DNA from: Candidatus Geothrix odensensis
GTDB lineage: Bacteria; Acidobacteriota; Holophagae; Holophagales; Holophagaceae
Assembly (NCBI GenBank): GCA_016714685.1
Contig: JADKCH010000002.1
Location: 1-64,000 of the forward strand
Direction: 5' to 3'
Length of the DNA: 64,000 nt
Shown in pieces: positions 50,612-59,960 of the stretch (its first letter is position 1; each line of letters opens with the position of its first letter). Both the position numbers and the translations under genes were made by a program. The notes under the pieces were generated by a model. The model had not been told where the DNA came from and searched no databases. It saw nothing but the letters and a program-made list of their open reading frames with translations.

Positions 50612-53200
50612 ATGGCCCGGCTTCGGATCCCCCATCCTCCCGAGGGCGTTCCCGCCCATATCGACCTTCCGGCGGAGGGCGCCACCCTGGGCCGGGAGGT
50701 GGACAACTCGATCCGGCTGGCCGTGTCCTCGGTCTCGCGGCACCACGCCACCCTCGCCTTCCAGGGCGGCGCCTGGTGGGTGGAGGACCGGGGCAGCGCC
50801 AACGGCACCTTCGTGAACGACCAGGCCGTTCAACGGGCCCTCCTCCGCCCCGGGGACCGCCTGCGCCTGGGCGACCTCACCCTGGTGCTCGAGGACGCGC
50901 CCCCTCCCCCGGCGCCCCGGCGTCGGCGCGGGGCCTGCCTCCTGGGCTGCCTGGGCGTGCTGGTGGCGCTGGGGTTTGGCACCTGGGCTTCCTGGACCTG
51001 GATCGAGGGCCAGGTGCGGGCCCTCCTGCCCCGCCCTGCGGCTGCCGTTCCCACGGCCGCGCCCCTCCGCCAGGCCCAGGCGGCGTTGCCCCCGCCCCGG
51101 GTGGTGACGCCTTCGGGGGCAGACCAGCCTTCCGTGACGGTGCTGAAGCGCCTGCCCCGGCCCCTGCCCCGGGGCCTGGAGGCCCTTACCATCGCCGCCG
51201 TGGGTGGCGAAGGCTCCCACCGCCTCGACCAGCCCGTGGTGCTGGAGTTCCCCTACGACCCCGCCCGCCTCGCCGAAGGCGTGAACCCCGAGGAACGCCT
51301 GGCCCTGGCCCACCTCGACGAAGGCACGGGGCGCTGGATCCTCGCCGCCGCCCAGGTGGATCCCGCCCGCCGCGTGCTGCGCACCCGCACCCGCCACCTC
51401 AGCGTGTGGAGCACCGTCTACATCACCCGCGGCTTCCATGTCCACCGCTCCCGGCGCTTCAGCGTGGTCTTCAGCCCCGGCGAGCCCATCGTCTTCGGGA
51501 AGGTGAAGGGCCGGGCGGGCCAGGTGGATGCCTGGGACTTCGCTACCGACCTGGGCCGCACCCTCGACGGGGCCCTGGAGCGCTACGAGCGGGCGGGCTT
51601 CCGCCCCCCCGAGGGGGATTCCGGCGAGGATGGCCGCATCTGGGCCTTCCTGGGCCACGCCACGGAGGACTGGCTGGGCCAGGAGGCCGCCGAGAGCCAG
51701 TGGGTGGCCTTCTCCGGCAACCTGCTCTTCCCCGCCAACTACGACACCCCCCGCCAGGCCGAGCACGACGCGGCCCACGAGCTGTTCCACAAGATCCAGA
51801 ACCGCGACCTGAACCTCGTGTCCATGGACCGCCGGCGCTGGTGGATCGAGGCCACCGCCGACTACGCCGCGGCCCGCATCGCCCTCCAGCAGGGCGGCAC
51901 CGACACCACCATGGGCGAGCGGATCCGCCCCCGCTACCTCGAGAAATCCATCACCTTCAACATCTCCCGCGATGACGGCAGCCAGCCCCACAGCTTCCAC
52001 GAGTACAGCACCAGCCATTTCCTGGACTACCTGGTGAAGCAGGGGGCCGACTTCCGGGCCATGTACGAGGCCGTGGTGAACCCCAGCCTGGGCGACCTAC
52101 TGGATGCGCTCGACCCCATGGACAAGTACCTGCGAAGGACCTTCGGCGCCAGCCGGGGCCTGGATGCCTTCTACCGCGACTTCGCCCGCTTCTATGTGCT
52201 GGATCCCGCCTCCCCCATGCCGGCCCTGCCCAAGGGCTTCTTCGAGGAGGTGCCCTCCGGCCGCCTCCAGCTGGCGGCGGGCCAGCGGCAGGGCCGACTC
52301 CAGGCCACGGTGGAAGGCCCCCATGCCGCCCAGGTGCTGGCCATCCGGGCCGAGGCGCTCCCCGGGCGCCCCACCCGGCGCCTCCAGCTCACCCAGGAGC
52401 CGGGCACCGGCACCGGCCTCATCACCGGCGTCTACCGCGTGAAGGCCGGCGCCAAGGTGGCCCTGGCCTCCCAGCAACCTCTGGGCATGCTGGGGGCCAA
52501 GCCCCTGGTGGCCGACCTGGCCGCCGACGAGGGCCTGGTGCTCATTGCCTGCAACGGCACCGGCACCTCCCGGTCCCTCGGGGTGCGGGTGCAGGACCTC
52601 AGCCCCGAGCCCGCCCGGCCCGCCGCGCCCCCGCCCGCCGCCGGCGGTGTGCGGCGCCTGCTGCGGGTCACCGCCTTCGGCTGGGCCAGCTGGGACCGGG
52701 TGGCCCAGTGGAACGGCGTCGCCTGGGGCAGCCGCTGGATGGAGTGGGGCACCCACGGGGAGGACATTGCCGTGCCCGACAGCGGCAGCTTCTCCCTCAC
52801 CCGCTGGGCCGGCGGCTACGACCTGACCCTCCAGGGCGAGCTCACCCCAACCCAGGTGGTGTCCCTGCGGATCCAGGGCCGCCGGGCCGTCCCGGGCGAC
52901 ATACAGGAGACCTGGGAGGTGGTGATCCGGGGCCTGCCGGTGGTGCCGGGCGACCCCTCCCTCTACCAGGCCATGGCCACCCCCCAGGCCAGCGTCGTGC
53001 CCAAGGATGTGGCCCGGTTCATCGCCAAGGCCACCTATGAGCGCACCTTCCCCAACGGCGAACGCCAGACCCTCGCCGGGGTGAACTGGACCCACCGCAC
53101 CGGCCCCTGGGCCACCCTCCCCGACAGCCCCAATGCCCAGTGCGCCTATGTCAGCGTCAAGACCCAGCGCGTCAATGCCCGAAACGAGCCGGTGCCGTAG
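50612..53200 (+). CDS. FHA-transmembrane-HEXXH metalloprotease fusion
   Basis: The 862-residue protein starts with an FHA phosphothreonine-binding domain (about 20-90: TLGREVDNSIRL, SVSRHHATL, GSANGTFVND), then a basic proline-rich linker, one transmembrane helix (about 110-135, LLGCLGVLVALGFGTW) and a large external region. There a zinc-protease motif HELFH (389-393) is followed by Glu413 in WWIEATADYAA, the gluzincin pattern HEXXH-19-E. A C-terminal beta-rich region (about 540-860) is unassigned. The FHA domain in the cytoplasm would let a Ser/Thr kinase control or locate the outside enzyme; such a kinase is encoded 670 bases beyond this gene. Family not recognised. Confidence 0.72.
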   Translation: MARLRIPHPPEGVPAHIDLPAEGATLGREVDNSIRLAVSSVSRHHATLAFQGGAWWVEDRGSANGTFVNDQAVQRALLRPGDRLRLGDLTLVLEDAPPPPAPRRRRGACLLGCLGVLVALGFGTWASWTWIEGQVRALLPRPAAAVPTAAPLRQAQAALPPPRVVTPSGADQPSVTVLKRLPRPLPRGLEALTIAAVGGEGSHRLDQPVVLEFPYDPARLAEGVNPEERLALAHLDEGTGRWILAAAQVDPARRVLRTRTRHLSVWSTVYITRGFHVHRSRRFSVVFSPGEPIVFGKVKGRAGQVDAWDFATDLGRTLDGALERYERAGFRPPEGDSGEDGRIWAFLGHATEDWLGQEAAESQWVAFSGNLLFPANYDTPRQAEHDAAHELFHKIQNRDLNLVSMDRRRWWIEATADYAAARIALQQGGTDTTMGERIRPRYLEKSITFNISRDDGSQPHSFHEYSTSHFLDYLVKQGADFRAMYEAVVNPSLGDLLDALDPMDKYLRRTFGASRGLDAFYRDFARFYVLDPASPMPALPKGFFEEVPSGRLQLAAGQRQGRLQATVEGPHAAQVLAIRAEALPGRPTRRLQLTQEPGTGTGLITGVYRVKAGAKVALASQQPLGMLGAKPLVADLAADEGLVLIACNGTGTSRSLGVRVQDLSPEPARPAAPPPAAGGVRRLLRVTAFGWASWDRVAQWNGVAWGSRWMEWGTHGEDIAVPDSGSFSLTRWAGGYDLTLQGELTPTQVVSLRIQGRRAVPGDIQETWEVVIRGLPVVPGDPSLYQAMATPQASVVPKDVARFIAKATYERTFPNGERQTLAGVNWTHRTGPWATLPDSPNAQCAYVSVKTQRVNARNEPVP

Positions 53201-53258
53201 CGCCGGTGGCCGCATCCAACATTCGGTTATCCCCGCTTGCGCCAGCCCAGCAGGGCCC

Positions 53259-53720
53259 CTAACGCACCACCACCCACGCCTTCCGCCCCTTCTTCAGGGC
53301 GCGGAGGAGGGCGGCCATGGCCTCGGCGGCATCGGTGGGGGTCTGGGTGCCGGTCTTCTCGTCGAGGAGCATGATCTGGCCGGGGGCCACCGGTGGCAGG
53401 GTGAAGGCGGGGAAGTCCCCGGAGTCCTGGTCCATGGACTCGGGCCGGGGGCGCTGGGCGACCTCCTCCATGAAGCCCGCGCCGCTGTCCAGGCCCACCA
53501 GGCTCACGCCGTAGTGCTTGGCCAGGGCGCCCAGGGTGACGGCGCTGGGCCGGGTGCGGCCCACCTCCCAGCTGCTGATCATGGCCTGCTCGCAGCCCAG
53601 GGCCTGGCTCACCTCCACCTGGGTGAGGCCGGACTGCTTGCGCAGCCAGCGCAGCCGCTCCGCCAGCGTGCGGGGCTGGGCGGGCATGGGCGAGGTCTCG
53701 TAGGGGCCGCGGGTGGGCAT
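53259..53720 (-). CDS. XRE-family transcriptional regulator
   Basis: The 153-residue protein has an N-terminal helix-turn-helix (about 15-75: RLRWLRKQSGLTQVEVSQAL, CEQAMISSWEVGRTRPS, ALAKHYGVS) and a C-terminal segment of unknown fold, ending in the basic LKKGRKAWVVVR. ATG 53720 is chosen because an in-frame extension to 53897 would overlap the kinase promoter region. It is transcribed away from the Ser/Thr kinase gene and shares with it an operator-like palindrome. Probably controls its own and the kinase gene. Effector unknown. Confidence 0.82.
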   Translation of the reverse strand: MPTRGPYETSPMPAQPRTLAERLRWLRKQSGLTQVEVSQALGCEQAMISSWEVGRTRPSAVTLGALAKHYGVSLVGLDSGAGFMEEVAQRPRPESMDQDSGDFPAFTLPPVAPGQIMLLDEKTGTQTPTDAAEAMAALLRALKKGRKAWVVVR

Positions 53721-53770
53721 GGCTCCATTGAAGCCCCGGAGGACCCGCACGTCCAGAGATACGGACGCAA

Positions 53771-53790
53771 TTCCTGCATTTGTAGGAATC
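53771..53790. promoter_or_regulatory. Palindromic operator between XRE and kinase genes
   Basis: ATTCCTGCA, TT, TGTAGGAAT forms 9-base arms with one mismatch and a 2-base centre, in the 148-base divergent region. It is AT-rich against a GC-rich background, as typical for an XRE dimer site. Confidence 0.5.
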
Positions 53791-53868
53791 GAGGGCTCCC
53801 CGAATTTTGCAATGTCAGGTATCCACCGAGCCGCCGTTCCGCTAGAAATAGAGGCATCCACTGCCGCC

Positions 53869-56739
53869 ATGACGTTCACCGAATGTGATCCCCCCACCGA
53901 GCCCGGGGCGATGCCCTCCTGGGCCCGCTCCGCCGACTGTGTGGCGGTGGATCGCTACCTGCTGGGGCCGGAGCTGGGCCGCGGCGGCATGGGGCGGGTG
54001 CACGCGGCCTGGGATCCCGTGCTGAAGCGCGTGGTGGCCCTGAAGCTGCTGCTGGGCCACGACCCCGACCTGCACCTCCGCCTGCTGCGGGAGGCCCGCA
54101 CCCAGGCCAAGCTCGACCACCCGGGCATCTGCCGCATCCACGACCTGGGCCACGCGGAGGGCCGTCCCTACATCGCCATGCAGCTGGTGCAGGGTCGCTC
54201 GCTGGTGGACCTGCATCCTGAGCTGGACTTCCGGGCCATGGCCTCGGTGCTGGCGGGGGTGGCGGACGCCATCCATGCCGCCCACCAGGCGGGCCTGATC
54301 CACCGCGACCTGAAGCCGGCGAACATCCTCGTGGAGACCCGCCCGGACGGCAGCCTGCATCCGTGCGTGGTGGACTTCGGCCTGGCCCGGGATCTCACCC
54401 TGCAGGACCAGACGCTGTCCTGGGCGGTGATGGGCACGCCCGCTTTCATGAGCCCCGAGCAGACGCAGGGCGAGGCGCTGGGTCCGAGCACGGACATCTA
54501 CAGCCTGGGCGCCACCCTCTACGCGCTCATCACCGGCCAGCCGCCCTACGAGGGCAGCACGCTGGCTGGCCTCATCACCAACCAGTCGGACAGCGGCGTG
54601 CGAGCCGTGCGGCGCCTCAACGCGGCGGTGCCGAGGGACCTGGAGACCATCACCCTGAAGTGCCTGGAGCGGGAGCCAGCCCAGCGCTATGCTACGGCCC
54701 GGGCGCTGGCCGAGGACCTGCGCCGCTTCCTGGCGGGCGAGCCCATCCTCGCCCGCCCGGTGGGCCCAGTCGGCAGGCTGTGGCGCTGGGCCAGGCGGCG
54801 TCCCGCCCTCGCCACCACGGCCGCGACGGGCCTTATTGCCTCCGGGCTCCTGCTGGCCTGGAACGGCCACATCCGTGCCACCTCGCGTCTGCGCGAGCAG
54901 GCGGCCCAGCGCTTCGCCCTGGAGATCCGCGACGCCGAGCACCTGCTGCGCATCGAGCGCATGATGCCCGGCCACGACATCCGCCCTGCGGAGGCGAGGC
55001 TGCGCGCCCGCATGGCGCAGATCCGGCAGGCCCTGAACCGGCTGGGCAAGCCGTCGCAGGGGCCGGGCCACTACGCACTGGGCCGCGGCTACTTGGCCCT
55101 GAAGCAATACCCCGAGGCCACCCGTGCCCTGGAAGCCGCCTGGCAGACCGACTTCCAGGCGCCGGAAGTGGCCTATGGCCTCGGCATGGCGTTGCTGAAA
55201 CAGCACGAAGAGCTGAGGCTGCAGTCCATCGCCAAACACGAGCCCAGCGAAGTCAGGCTGCGCCTGAAGCAGGAGATGACTCCGCCAGCCCTGCAGTGGA
55301 TGGCCCGGGCCAAGGGGGCGAGCGTCGACCATCCAGAGTATGGAGCTGGACTGGCGGCCCACGCGGAAGGGCAGGTAGAGGAGGCGGATCGCCATTTCGC
55401 GCAGGCGCTGGAGCAGGCGCCATGGCTCTACGAAGCCTGGATCGACCGGGCCAGCAACCAGATGGATGAGAGCCGATTCGCGGGCAGGACCGCCACGCCC
55501 GAGCAGGTCAAAGACGCCCAGGCCACCGGCGAAGCCTACCTGCGCCGGGCCCAGCAGCTCGCCCCCAGCGATGATGAGGCCCTGCTCAAGCATGCGCAGC
55601 TGCTCACCGGGGAGGCCATCACCCGTGCGGCCCGGGACGACCGCCGCTCCCGGCCGATCCTGGAGGCACACCGCCTCCTCGAACTGGGTCTCGCCATACG
55701 CCCGGATTCGGAAACCATCCGGGTCTTCCTGCCGAGCACAGCCCTGCAACTGGGCTTCCTCATGCTCTCCAGCGGTGGAGATCCCGCCCCCATGATCAGG
55801 ACCGCGGCCCTGCGCCTGGAGTCAACGGCGGAGCGGAAGGACTGGTCGCGGGAGACCGAGTGGCTCATCACCATGGGCACCCTGCACCACCTCTGGTGGG
55901 TGGTGGCAGAGGCGGACCAGCGCTTCGGACGGGATCCCAAGGGGGCCCTGGCCAAGGCCCGGTATTGGCGGAATCGCGTCGCCCCAGACATTCACCATGC
56001 CTTTTCCCTCCTGATCGAAGCCAAGGACCTGGCAGATCGGGGCAGGAACCCGGACCAGGTCTACCGGGAGGCCATCGGAATTCTGGTTGGCCTCCGCACC
56101 GCACTCGAAGGTGAGAGCCAGCCCTTTTGGCACAGCACCTTTGGGCAGGCGCTCTATGAGCAGGCTCAGTGGGAGTGGATGGCCAGGCGGGGCGGGCAGG
56201 AGCCCCTTGGGCGGGCGATCGCATCCCTCGAGAGCAACCGCTCGAGGGATGCGCGCTTCGCCTACACCTTCTACCACCTGCCCCGGGCCCATGCCCTGCG
56301 GGCGCGGATGGCCCTCGCCTCGGGGCAGGATCCCTGGCCCCATGTGAAGGCTGCAGTCGCCCGCGGAAGGCAGGGGCAGGCCATCAACCCCGACAACGCC
56401 CACCTCCACCTGGCCGCGGCCGATGCCTACCTGGCAGAGGGCCAGGCCTGGAGCGCCGGAGGACTCGAGGCTGGCTCCTCCTGGGCGAACTGCCGCGCGG
56501 CCCTCGCCCTCGGGGAACGCGCCAACCCCCGGGACTACCGGCTCAAGCTGCTGCGGGCGGAGCTGGAACTGACGCTGGCCCAGGCAAGTGGAGGGCCCGC
56601 CCCTCACCATGTCCATGCCGCCACGGCGGCCTGCCGGGAGGGCCTGGCCCTCAAGCGGGATGAGCCGGGGTTCCGCCGGCTTCTGGCCCGCCTGGGCGAC
56701 CCGGAAGCGCTGATGGCTCGTCCGACTCTCGACCCATAG
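53869..56739 (+). CDS. Ser/Thr protein kinase with TPR-like C-terminus
   Basis: The 956-residue membrane kinase has a Hanks-type kinase domain (about 29-290): Gly loop LGRGGMGRVHAA, Lys59 (VVALKLL), catalytic loop HRDLKPAN (Asp147), DFG (Asp169, DFGLARD) and activation segment GTPAFMSPEQ. It is followed by one transmembrane helix (about 315-335, LATTAATGLIASGLLLAW) and a long alpha-helical region of about 600 residues with TPR-like repeats (YLALKQYPEATRALEAAW, AEGQVEEADRHFAQALEQA). The external or C-terminal part could sense peptides or partner proteins. Start ATG 53869 is supported by the domain N-terminus; a weak GAGG lies 14 bases upstream. The divergent XRE gene and the FHA-protease gene are plausible partners. 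Confidence 0.88.
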   Translation: MTFTECDPPTEPGAMPSWARSADCVAVDRYLLGPELGRGGMGRVHAAWDPVLKRVVALKLLLGHDPDLHLRLLREARTQAKLDHPGICRIHDLGHAEGRPYIAMQLVQGRSLVDLHPELDFRAMASVLAGVADAIHAAHQAGLIHRDLKPANILVETRPDGSLHPCVVDFGLARDLTLQDQTLSWAVMGTPAFMSPEQTQGEALGPSTDIYSLGATLYALITGQPPYEGSTLAGLITNQSDSGVRAVRRLNAAVPRDLETITLKCLEREPAQRYATARALAEDLRRFLAGEPILARPVGPVGRLWRWARRRPALATTAATGLIASGLLLAWNGHIRATSRLREQAAQRFALEIRDAEHLLRIERMMPGHDIRPAEARLRARMAQIRQALNRLGKPSQGPGHYALGRGYLALKQYPEATRALEAAWQTDFQAPEVAYGLGMALLKQHEELRLQSIAKHEPSEVRLRLKQEMTPPALQWMARAKGASVDHPEYGAGLAAHAEGQVEEADRHFAQALEQAPWLYEAWIDRASNQMDESRFAGRTATPEQVKDAQATGEAYLRRAQQLAPSDDEALLKHAQLLTGEAITRAARDDRRSRPILEAHRLLELGLAIRPDSETIRVFLPSTALQLGFLMLSSGGDPAPMIRTAALRLESTAERKDWSRETEWLITMGTLHHLWWVVAEADQRFGRDPKGALAKARYWRNRVAPDIHHAFSLLIEAKDLADRGRNPDQVYREAIGILVGLRTALEGESQPFWHSTFGQALYEQAQWEWMARRGGQEPLGRAIASLESNRSRDARFAYTFYHLPRAHALRARMALASGQDPWPHVKAAVARGRQGQAINPDNAHLHLAAADAYLAEGQAWSAGGLEAGSSWANCRAALALGERANPRDYRLKLLRAELELTLAQASGGPAPHHVHAATAACREGLALKRDEPGFRRLLARLGDPEALMARPTLDP

Positions 56740-56771
56740 GTCCTTTTATAGACAACACTTCGCGCTGTGGG

Positions 56772-58175
56772 ATGATGGTCTCCCCTTTCCGGAGCATCCA
56801 TGAATCCATCCCTTCTCACCCGCGAGGCCCTGGGCCAGTTCGCCACGAAAGCCGCGCGGCCTTCGAGGCGGAGCTGAAAACCCTGGTGGAGATCCCCTCC
56901 ATCAGCGCCGACCCGGCCCGGCAGGGCGATGTGCGGCGCGTGGCGGAGGCCGCTCGCGCGCTCTTCGAGCGGCACGGCGGCAAGGCCGAGATCCTGGAGA
57001 CCAGCGGCAATCCGCTCATCCATGGCTGGTTCGGCGAGGACCCCAGCCTGCCCACCATCACGGTCTACAACCACATGGACGTGCAGCCCGCCAATGAGCC
57101 CGAGTGGACGGCGGAGCCCTTCACCTTCGTGGTGGACGGCGACACCTACCGCGGCCGCGGCAGCACGGACGACAAGGGACCGGCAGTCACGGCCTTCTTC
57201 GGTGCCCTGGCGGCCCGCCGGGCAGGCGTGCCCCTCAACATCCACTTCCTCTGGGAGACCGAAGAGGAGATCGGCTCACCCAGCTTCGGGGGCGGACTGA
57301 ACCGCCACAAGGACCGCTTCCGGACCGACGCGATCGTGGTGAGCGACACAGTCTGGATCACCCGCGGCAAGCCCAGCACGCCCGCTGGCTTGCGCGGCCT
57401 CAAGGGCTTCCGGCTCACGCTGGAGACCGCCGATCACGACCTGCACAGCGGCGTGGTGGGCGGCGCGGCGCGCAACCCCCTGGCCGAGCTCATCAAGGTG
57501 GTGGCCGCCATGATGGACGGCGAGACCGGCAAGGTGAAGATCCCCGGCTTCTACGACGAAGTGGTGAAGCCCTCCAAGCAGGAACTGGAGGAATGGGCCA
57601 ATGCCGGCTTCAGCGTGGAGACCTTCAAGAAGGACCACATGATCACCGGCATGCGCACGGAGGATCCCCTCAAGGTCATGAAGCGCGTCTGGGGCCGGCC
57701 CACCATGGAAGTGCATGGTGTCGTCGGCGGCTACACGGGCCCCGGCATCAAGAGCGCCGTGCCGCCCCGGGCCGAGGTCAAGATGAGCTGCCGCCTGGTG
57801 CCCGACATGGACGAGCACAAGACCATCGGCCGCATCCGCGCCTTCGTGAACGAGCACTTCCCCGACGTGCAGTTCCACGAGGAGCATGGGCTGGCGCCCT
57901 TCAAGGGCCACGTCACCGGCCCCTACGCCGAGGCCATCAAGGACGCCTACAAGTTCGCCTTCAACGCCCCCTGCAGCTTCACCCGCGAAGGCGGCAGCAT
58001 CGGCGCGGTGAAGACCATGGAAGACATCCTCGGCTGCGAGGTGTTCTTCCTGGGCCTGAGCCTGCCCAGCCACGGCTACCACGCCCCCAACGAGAACTAC
58101 GACTGGGAGCAGGCCAGCGGCGGCATCGCCGCGTTCGCGCACTACTTCCAGACCGTGAGCGGCATCAAGAACTGA
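56772..58175 (+). CDS. M20-family dipeptidase, N-terminus uncertain
   Basis: The product (about 450-467 residues) is a zinc dipeptidase of the PepV/CNDP type. Metal-binding motifs are YNHMDVQPA, GRGSTDDKGPAVTAF, WETEEEIGSPSF and VSDTVW, with the late His in HGYHAPNENYDW. A dimerisation domain lies at about 200-330. In the frame used here the first 27 residues (MMVSPFRSIHESIPSH...) look unrelated, whereas a different frame from ATG 56801 gives a credible N-terminus (MNPSLLTREALGQFAT) and stops early; adding one base in the AAA run at 56848-56850 would join them. So the true start is probably 56801 with a 1-base indel. It is followed by a bidirectional terminator. Confidence 0.85.
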   Translation: MMVSPFRSIHESIPSHPRGPGPVRHESRAAFEAELKTLVEIPSISADPARQGDVRRVAEAARALFERHGGKAEILETSGNPLIHGWFGEDPSLPTITVYNHMDVQPANEPEWTAEPFTFVVDGDTYRGRGSTDDKGPAVTAFFGALAARRAGVPLNIHFLWETEEEIGSPSFGGGLNRHKDRFRTDAIVVSDTVWITRGKPSTPAGLRGLKGFRLTLETADHDLHSGVVGGAARNPLAELIKVVAAMMDGETGKVKIPGFYDEVVKPSKQELEEWANAGFSVETFKKDHMITGMRTEDPLKVMKRVWGRPTMEVHGVVGGYTGPGIKSAVPPRAEVKMSCRLVPDMDEHKTIGRIRAFVNEHFPDVQFHEEHGLAPFKGHVTGPYAEAIKDAYKFAFNAPCSFTREGGSIGAVKTMEDILGCEVFFLGLSLPSHGYHAPNENYDWEQASGGIAAFAHYFQTVSGIKN

Positions 58176-58189
58176 AGGCCCTTCCCTGT

Positions 58190-58220
58190 GAGAATCGCCG
58201 GCCGATGGCCGGCGATTCTC
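58190..58220. terminator. Bidirectional terminator between M20 and SDR genes
   Basis: GAGAATCGCCGGCC and GGCCGGCGATTCTC form a perfect 14-bp stem with a GAT loop. It lies between two convergent genes and overlaps neither stop codon, starting 15 bases past the M20 stop. Confidence 0.85.
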
Positions 58221-58221
58221 A

Positions 58222-59010
58222 TTAGAAGGTGCCTTGGACGAGGCCCCCATCCACTAGCAGGCTCTGGCCGGTGACATAGGAGGCTGGGCCGCTGCAAAGG
58301 AAGGCGATGACAGAGCCCACTTCTTGGGGCTGTCCGATGCGCTTGGCGGGGATGGCGGCGGCCTGGCGGCGGAAGTGCTCCTCCACCGTGATGCCCTCAG
58401 CCTGGGATTTCACCTCGGCTAGGTGATGCTGGCGGTCCGTCATGACGTGGCCCGGCAGCAGTGCGTTGACCGTGATCCCTTCCGCGGCGGTCTCCAGGGC
58501 GAGGGTGCGCGTGAGACCCGACAGCCCCGCCCGCAGGGTGGAGCTGATGGTGAGCAGGGGGTAGGGCTGCTTGGCCACCAGACTGGTGATGTGGACGATG
58601 CGGCCCCACTGCCGCTCCCTCATGGCCGGCAGCACCAGGCGCGTCATGCGCACCACGTTCAGCAGGGTGGAGTCCACGCCGGAATTCCAGTCCGCGTCGC
58701 TGAGGTGGTCGAAGGTCGCAGCCTTGGGACCGCCGGTGTTGGTGACGAGAATGTCCACCGGACCCAGGGCCGCCACGGTGGCCCCGTGCCAGCGCGCCAG
58801 GTCATCGGCGCTGGAGACATCAGCCGCCACCGCCAGGGCCCGGACGCCCAGGGCCTCCAGCTCCTTTCGGGTCGCCTGCAGGGCCTCGGCGCCCCGGCCG
58901 CAGAGGGAGACCGCGCAGCCCTCGGCCCCCAGGGCCAGGGCCGCAGCTCGGCCCAGGCCCTTGCTGCCAGCCGCCACCATCGCCACCTTGCCCCGAATGC
59001 CCAGATCCAT
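58222..59010 (-). CDS. Short-chain dehydrogenase-like protein without the usual Tyr-Lys pair
   Basis: The 262-residue protein has the Rossmann fold: dinucleotide loop AAGSKGLGRAAA (13-24), NTGG (91-94) and GRIVHITS (136-143). The catalytic YxxxK of classical SDRs is replaced by SxxxR: residues 156 and 160 in ISSTLRAG. This matches the BKR-like SDR subgroup known to lack the full tetrad, so a standard carbonyl reductase activity should not be assumed. The C-terminal GSVIAFLCSGPASYVTGQSLLVDGG is normal. The start at 59010 gives the usual N-terminus. It is a lone gene convergent with the dipeptidase. Confidence 0.8.
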   Translation of the reverse strand: MDLGIRGKVAMVAAGSKGLGRAAALALGAEGCAVSLCGRGAEALQATRKELEALGVRALAVAADVSSADDLARWHGATVAALGPVDILVTNTGGPKAATFDHLSDADWNSGVDSTLLNVVRMTRLVLPAMRERQWGRIVHITSLVAKQPYPLLTISSTLRAGLSGLTRTLALETAAEGITVNALLPGHVMTDRQHHLAEVKSQAEGITVEEHFRRQAAAIPAKRIGQPQEVGSVIAFLCSGPASYVTGQSLLVDGGLVQGTF

Positions 59011-59078
59011 GTCGTCCTCCAGGCTCCCAGGATAGGCAGTCCTGGTCCGGGCAGGACGCCCCGGCATCCTTTCCCACC

Positions 59079-59855
59079 TCACTTCATGGAGGCCCGCAGC
59101 TCCACCAGCACCTGGTCTGCCCCATCCACCCGGATGAGGCCTAGGCGCGGGTACTCGAGGTCGAGGATCACGAAGAAGGTGCTGGAGAAGAGGGCCGCGA
59201 AGCCCAGGATGTGGGCCCAGCTCGCCACTTTGCGCTCGGCCATCCCGTAACCTGCGAGGAGCGCCCCGACCAGCATCAGGGCTGCGAGCATCCCGAAGAC
59301 GATGACCGGCGGATGCTGTTCCAGGGCCATGCCCCGCGTGGTGGTGATATCGATCATGTCGTTGATGGCCGGGACCAGGAGCATGGCCGGGTGGGACTTC
59401 GCTTCGTCCCGACAGGCCATGACAGCCTGGGACCAGATGCTTTGCTGCAGCTGGATGGAATGCTCGAGGCCGGTCCTGGAGGCGGCTGAACCGCGCGGGT
59501 TCTGGGAATAGGCCAGACGGGCATCCAGATATTGCCGGAAGGCCTCCCGCAGGGGAGCCTGGACCGACGGACCCAGCAGATCGATCCGGAGGTAGGCGGT
59601 TCCGATGGCATTCACCTCCTGCGCGATCAGCTGCCGCCGGCCCTCCAGCCGCGAGGCGGCCCCCGAGAAGGTGAAAGCCAGCAGCAAGCCCATGAGCCCG
59701 AACACGGCGCCTTCCACCGCCCCCAGGCCCTTCCGGGCGCCCTCCGGATCTCCGGCCAGATGGCGGCACCCCAGGCGCCGACCAAGCTCCTGCAGCAGGA
59801 GCATGCCAAGGAAGAGCGCAGCGGCGATCGCGAGCGTGATCAGCGTGAAAGCCAT
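59079..59855 (-). CDS. DUF4239/bestrophin-like membrane protein
   Basis: The 258-residue protein has four hydrophobic segments (LITLAIAAALFLGMLL; AVEGAVFGLMGLLLAFTFSG; PPVIVFGMLAALMLVGALLA; WAHILGFAALFSSTFFVIL). The order and the motif GAVFGLMGLLLAFTFSGAASR match DUF4239 proteins, sometimes compared to bestrophin-like channels. It has GGAGG seven bases before its ATG on the minus strand. It is divergent from the DUF2238 gene. Function unknown. Confidence 0.75.
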   Translation of the reverse strand: MAFTLITLAIAAALFLGMLLLQELGRRLGCRHLAGDPEGARKGLGAVEGAVFGLMGLLLAFTFSGAASRLEGRRQLIAQEVNAIGTAYLRIDLLGPSVQAPLREAFRQYLDARLAYSQNPRGSAASRTGLEHSIQLQQSIWSQAVMACRDEAKSHPAMLLVPAINDMIDITTTRGMALEQHPPVIVFGMLAALMLVGALLAGYGMAERKVASWAHILGFAALFSSTFFVILDLEYPRLGLIRVDGADQVLVELRASMK

Positions 59856-59960
59856 CCTGCTTCCTCCAGCCACATGGGTTGGTCGAATGCTAGCAGCCGG
59901 GATTCCCCCCACCAATCGACGGGGCTTTGACAGGAGGTTGGCCCCGTTGCACCTTGGGAC

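Noticed and set aside
50612..56739. Anti-phage defence island
   Set aside because: Kinase, FHA and XRE genes occur in some defence loci, but no nuclease, methylase, integrase or other mobile-element mark is present here.
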